From: Chloroflexota bacterium | GTDB lineage: Bacteria > Chloroflexota > Limnocylindria > Limnocylindrales > CSP1-4 | DNA length: 9,021 bases | NCBI GenBank assembly: GCA_025355255.1 | Contig: JANYAA010000366.1 | Location: forward strand, 1-9,021 | Direction: 5' to 3' | Shown: positions 6,555 to 9,021 of the stretch, one piece after another | How the letters are laid out: every line of letters begins with the position of its first letter | Position numbering within the stretch: the first letter of the stretch is position 1 | Translations under genes and position numbers: made by a program | The notes under the pieces: generated by a model | Database searches by the model: none | What the model was told of the DNA's origin: nothing | The model's input: the letters and a program-made list of their open reading frames with translations, nothing else

Positions 6555-6560
6555 GGGCGC

Positions 6561-7163
6561 ATGGCTCCGGCCCCCAGCTCCGCCCTCGACGGCATCGACC
6601 GCCTCGTGGTGGACGGCACGAACTTCCTGTACCGGCTTGGTTCGGGAACTGCGGCGCCGCCCGCCGCCATCGTCGGCCGTCTTCGCGCGGCCATCCCCGG
6701 TGACGTCGAGATCCAGCTGGTATTCGACGGCATGGGCCACGGCGTGACCGGGCGCGTGGCGCAGAAGATGCACGTGCGCTGGTCCGGCCGCCGGACGGGC
6801 GACGACGTGATCCTGGAACTGCTGGGCACGGTGCCGTCAGATGCGGCGCGCGTCCTGGTGGTCACCGACGACCGCAACCTGCGCATCGCGCTCACCGCAC
6901 GTGGCGCACGGACCGTGCCGCTCGTGTGGCTGGCCAACCGATTGTCGATCCCCATCCTGTCGAGCCCCGCCCCAGGCAACCGGCGGCCCCCGATTGGCTC
7001 AGGCGCGCCCAAGCCGGGTGCGGGCGGTCTGGCGGGCGCACAACAGGACACACGCGACGACGATCGGCCCCGCTGGCGGCCCGGCCGCGGCGCCACCACC
7101 AAGGTTGGCCCGGGCTTCCGCGTTGCCCGTCACAAGCGGCACCCGAAGAACCCGGCACCCTGA
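6561..7163 (+). CDS. NYN (YacP-like) domain protein, putative ribonuclease
   Basis: A 200-residue protein with a PIN-like NYN domain in residues 12-135. Seen: the first strand and acidic site VVDGTNFLYRLG (16-27; D18, N21), second-strand LVFDG with D56, GDDVILELLG (80-89; D81, D82) matching the acidic helix of YacP-type domains, and VVTDDRNLR (100-108; D103, D104). This set of acids is what the family uses to bind Mg2+ for RNA cleavage; YacP (Rae1) of Bacillus is a ribosome-associated mRNA endonuclease. Residues 137-200 form a Pro/Gly/Arg/Lys-rich tail, predicted disordered and positively charged, suited to RNA or ribosome contact. ATG at 6561 is fixed by TACCGT six bases upstream. It shares a bidirectional promoter with the HAD gene and is followed after 50 bases by the zinc-ribbon gene, which has its own -10. 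RNase activity is inference. Confidence 0.8.
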   Translation: MAPAPSSALDGIDRLVVDGTNFLYRLGSGTAAPPAAIVGRLRAAIPGDVEIQLVFDGMGHGVTGRVAQKMHVRWSGRRTGDDVILELLGTVPSDAARVLVVTDDRNLRIALTARGARTVPLVWLANRLSIPILSSPAPGNRRPPIGSGAPKPGAGGLAGAQQDTRDDDRPRWRPGRGATTKVGPGFRVARHKRHPKNPAP

Positions 7164-7201
7164 CGTCTGGCATCCACGCGCCCGCCGTCCGCTCGTCCTG
7201 T

Positions 7202-7207
7202 TAGGAT
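7202..7207 (+). promoter_or_regulatory. Putative -10 element of the zinc-ribbon/ccsB operon (leaderless)
   Basis: TAGGAT lies at -12 to -7 relative to the GTG at 7214-7216 with CTGCCC between, no ribosome-binding sequence, and no clear -35. It supports both the GTG start and a transcript separate from the NYN gene. Confidence 0.55.
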
Positions 7208-7213
7208 CTGCCC

Positions 7214-7687
7214 GTGATCAGCCAGACGCTCGACAAGATCTGGAGCAGCATCCTCCAGTTCTCGGCAACCTTCGTCACCCCGGACTGGGGCGCCCTCATC
7301 GGGCTGCTGCCCATCCTGCTTGTCATCGGCGTCGTCGGCCCGATCGTGTCCCTGCTGGCCCTCGCATGGTTCCGTTATGCGGCCTGGCGCCCGCGGCGGG
7401 CCACCAAGTTCGCCCCCGAAGTTCGGGCAGCGGCGCTGGACGCTGACGGCAACCCGGTCTATCCGGTTGGCGAGCCGTACAGCCCTCGGGAGCGCGTCAT
7501 CTACCAGCCGGGCGCAACGCGCTCGGCCTCCGGCGAGGAGCTGGTCCTGGGCTGTCCCAAGTGCGGGCTGGTCCGGGCTGTCACAATCCCCTCCTGCGGG
7601 AACTGTGGTCTCTCGTTCACACTGAAGCCCACCACCAGATCGCTCCGCCCGGCCGGTCCCCCGCCGGGTGGCGCCGCCACCGCCTGA
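7214..7687 (+). CDS. Single-pass membrane protein with C-terminal zinc ribbon
   Basis: I do not recognise a named family for this 157-residue protein. Seen: a hydrophobic segment at about 27-52, an RYAAWRPRR basic stretch (54-62) that by the positive-inside rule places the C-terminal part in the cytoplasm, a central region (65-110) with Pro and Gly, then a two-knuckle zinc ribbon CPKC (C114, C117) and CGNC (C128, C131) separated by ten residues. The last 20 residues are Pro/Gly-rich. Such ribbons bind Zn2+ and commonly mediate protein contacts or nucleic acid binding. GTG at 7214 is chosen from TAGGAT six bases upstream. The ccsB start lies 43 bases past its stop on the same strand, so the two are probably co-transcribed. 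A link to cytochrome c maturation is suggested by position only. No ATPase or catalytic motif is present. Confidence 0.8.
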   Translation: MISQTLDKIWSSILQFSATFVTPDWGALIGLLPILLVIGVVGPIVSLLALAWFRYAAWRPRRATKFAPEVRAAALDADGNPVYPVGEPYSPRERVIYQPGATRSASGEELVLGCPKCGLVRAVTIPSCGNCGLSFTLKPTTRSLRPAGPPPGGAATA

Positions 7688-7730
7688 CCCCCCGGCCGCC
7701 TCCGCGGCCACAAGCGTCCCGGGAATACAG

Positions 7731-8672
7731 ATGGCACAGGCGTCCTCAATCCTGTTCGTGCTCGGCTCCATCGCGGCGGCGCTGGCGTTCGCCGCCCATG
7801 TGGGCCATGCCGTGCTGCTGGCGAACGGCCGCCGGCTTGCCGTGTTGGCGCCAGCCGGTCCCATGCCCGCCTTTGCGGCCGGCGGCGTCACGGGCTCCTT
7901 CGTGACGGCGCGCGCCGCTGCGGCGAGCACCGGCGGCCTGCGCGCGGCTGGCGCCTCACCGCTCTCGCGTGCGGCCTGGGGCGCCGCGGCCATCGCCTTC
8001 GCGCTCCTGCTCGCATCGCTGGTGACGCGCGGCATCGCCGTTGGCCGTGGGCCCTACGGCAACCTCTACGAGTTCAGCGCGGCCTTCGCCACGTCGATGC
8101 TGGGCGGCTACCTCTACCTCGGCCGCCGCTACGCCATCCGCCAGCTTGGGCTGATCCCCACGGGCGTGGCCCTCGCGATGATCCTGTATGCCTCGTCCCT
8201 GCCCGGGGACATCGAGCCGCTGGTCCCAGCCCTGCAGAATGCCCCGCTGCTCACCATCCATGTCGGGCTGGCGGTGATCTCGTACGGCATCTTCGCCACG
8301 GCGTTTGCCGCAGGCGTGGGCTACCTTGTTCAGGGCACCGCAGACAGGTTTAGCTGGCTGCCGTCGCACAAGACGCTCGATGAGGCGGCCTACCGCGCGG
8401 TGATCATCGCGTTCCCCATCTTCGCCACGATGATCGTGCTGGGCTCCTGGTGGGCGTCCATCGCGTGGTCCCGCTACTGGGGCTGGGACCCGAAGGAGAC
8501 CTCCGCGCTGGTCACATGGCTCACCTACGCGGTCTACCTCCACGCGCGCAACCAGCGTCGCTGGGCTGGCCGGCCGGCGGCGATCCTGCTCGTCATCGGC
8601 TTCGGCATGGTGCTGGTCACGTACTCGGGCAGCTTGTGGTTCACCGGGCTCCACGCGTACAGCGGGCTCTGA
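7731..8672 (+). CDS. ccsB: Cytochrome c biogenesis protein CcsB (CcsA/ResC type haem handling protein)
   Basis: A 313-residue polytopic membrane protein of System II cytochrome c maturation, which with its ResB/Ccs1 partner moves haem across the membrane and attaches it to apocytochrome CxxCH motifs. Databases name this subunit CcsB, CcsA or ResC. Seen: about eight membrane helices; GNLYEF (110-115); the Trp-rich WWD motif at 240-257 (SWWASIAWSRYWGWDPKE); and His residues at 177 (TIHV), 271 (YLHAR) and 307 (GLHAY), in the places of the conserved haem-ligand histidines flanking and following WWD. A Gly/Ala-rich loop of about 50 residues (31-80) separates helices 1 and 2. ATG at 7731 is preferred to an in-frame ATG at 7668, which lies inside the upstream gene and adds a Pro/Ala stretch before helix 1; a weak GGGA sits six bases before 7731. 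No ResB gene is in the window. Confidence 0.93.
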   Translation: MAQASSILFVLGSIAAALAFAAHVGHAVLLANGRRLAVLAPAGPMPAFAAGGVTGSFVTARAAAASTGGLRAAGASPLSRAAWGAAAIAFALLLASLVTRGIAVGRGPYGNLYEFSAAFATSMLGGYLYLGRRYAIRQLGLIPTGVALAMILYASSLPGDIEPLVPALQNAPLLTIHVGLAVISYGIFATAFAAGVGYLVQGTADRFSWLPSHKTLDEAAYRAVIIAFPIFATMIVLGSWWASIAWSRYWGWDPKETSALVTWLTYAVYLHARNQRRWAGRPAAILLVIGFGMVLVTYSGSLWFTGLHAYSGL

Positions 8673-8690
8673 GCAACGGGCGTCTCAAGG

Positions 8691-8711
8691 GCGGTCGGGG
8701 GCCCCAGCCGC
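8691..8711 (+). terminator. Possible hairpin between ccsB and murT, without a U-tract
   Basis: The 21 bases are an imperfect palindrome, GCGGTCGGGG and CCCCAGCCGC around a central G, with one wobble and one mismatch. It lies 18 bases after the ccsB stop and 9 bases before the murT -10. No T-run follows, so an intrinsic terminator is uncertain; GC-rich DNA yields such structures by chance. Confidence 0.25.
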
Positions 8712-8720
8712 GCGTGCGAG

Positions 8721-8726
8721 TAGACT
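8721..8726 (+). promoter_or_regulatory. Putative -10 element of murT (leaderless)
   Basis: TAGACT ends 7 bases before the ATG at 8734-8736, with CGCCCCA between and no ribosome-binding sequence. It follows the window's TA(C/G)NNT pattern. Confidence 0.5.
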
Positions 8727-8733
8727 CGCCCCA

Positions 8734-9021
8734 ATGACCAGCGATCCCGCCGCCTCGAGCCTGCCGCCCAGCCTGAAGGGCAAGCGACGCTCCCCCAGCC
8801 TGACACCGCGCCTGTTCACTGCGCTCGTCGCCGCGAGGACCGCCGCCGCGGCATCGCGCCTCCTGGGCCGAGGCGGCGGCACACAGGTGCCCGGGCGCAT
8901 CGCCCGACGCATCGATCCGGACGTCCTCGCGAAGCTTGTCGGAGGCTCCGGTGTGCCCGTGGTGGCGATCACCGGCAGCAACGGCAAGACGACCACCGCG
9001 CGCTTCACCGCCGAGTTGCTG
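8734..9021 (+). CDS. murT: MurT-like Mur ligase, N-terminal part (lipid II isoglutaminyl synthase subunit)
   Basis: First 96 codons of a gene running off the right edge. Seen: an Arg/Ala-rich helix (25-50) with SRLLGRGGGTQVPGRIARRI (41-60), the typical MurT lead-in, DPDVLAKL (61-68), and the Mur ligase ATP-binding P-loop AITGSNGKTTT (78-88). The GRGGGT-x-xPG sequence before the P-loop separates MurT from MurC, MurD, MurE, MurF and FolC. MurT with its glutaminase partner GatD amidates the D-Glu of the lipid II stem peptide to D-isoGln at the cytoplasmic membrane. The Cys4 zinc ribbon usual in MurT would lie beyond the edge, and gatD would be expected just downstream; neither can be checked. 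ATG at 8734 is supported by TAGACT seven bases upstream. Confidence 0.87.
   Translation, partial: MTSDPAASSLPPSLKGKRRSPSLTPRLFTALVAARTAAAASRLLGRGGGTQVPGRIARRIDPDVLAKLVGGSGVPVVAITGSNGKTTTARFTAELL

Noticed and set aside
7668..7730. Upstream in-frame ATG for ccsB inside the zinc-ribbon gene
   Set aside because: It would add a Pro/Ala-rich 21-residue leader before helix 1; 7731 gives the usual N-terminus and has a weak ribosome site.
7130..8654. Two long minus-strand open frames (7130-8035 and 7956-8654) opposite the zinc-ribbon and ccsB genes
   Set aside because: They mirror two well-supported plus-strand genes, have no promoter-like hexamer at their starts and encode biased sequence.
1..9021. 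Defence island, biosynthetic cluster, mobile element, CRISPR or RNA gene
   Set aside because: No repeats, recombinase, nuclease-helicase sets, carrier-protein genes or tRNA-like cloverleaf seen; the genes are scattered housekeeping functions. The NYN protein alone does not make a defence system.

Overview
The window is very GC-rich bacterial chromosome, about 70% GC by eye, densely packed with ordinary metabolic and cell-envelope genes. I see no phage, insertion sequence, CRISPR array, tRNA or rRNA. Gene content (MurT-type Mur ligase, CcsB-type cytochrome c maturation, a cysteine-free prepilin peptidase, an NDUFA9-like SDR), frequent GTG starts and a leaderless-promoter signature suggest a high-GC Chloroflexota (Limnocylindria-like) or a deep actinobacterial lineage. 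That placement is inference; no marker gene here fixes it.

Layout. The minus strand carries the 5' end of a GMC-family flavin oxidoreductase (runs off the left edge), an A24 prepilin peptidase (236-889) behind a leucyl aminopeptidase pepA (926-2446), a 314-residue Ala-rich membrane-anchored protein of unknown function (2572-3516) and an NDUFA9-like NAD(P)-binding SDR (3574-4506). A 110-bp divergent spacer leads to a plus-strand adenosine deaminase family gene (4617-5690). It converges on a minus-strand HAD-IIA phosphatase (5687-6538), with both stop codons inside one CTAG. A 22-bp divergent spacer then leads to a plus-strand YacP-like NYN-domain protein (6561-7163), a membrane zinc-ribbon protein (7214-7687) and ccsB (7731-8672) as a probable operon, and the first 96 codons of murT (8734 to the right edge).

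The genes do not form one pathway. The most informative signal is regulatory. Seven of the nine genes that appear to begin a transcription unit have a hexamer TA(C/G)NNT ending exactly 6 or 7 bases before an ATG or GTG, the pattern of leaderless mRNAs. The other two, pepA and the SDR gene, instead have a Shine-Dalgarno sequence. Between the HAD and NYN genes the two -10 hexamers lie on opposite strands and share a single TA step, so one 22-bp spacer appears to hold a compact bidirectional, mutually exclusive leaderless promoter.

No intergenic gap exceeds about 110 bases. I found no evidence for a new multi-gene defence or biosynthetic system. The items most worth a second look are the promoter architecture, the unknown 314-residue protein, the NYN protein with its basic tail, and the zinc-ribbon protein paired with ccsB.
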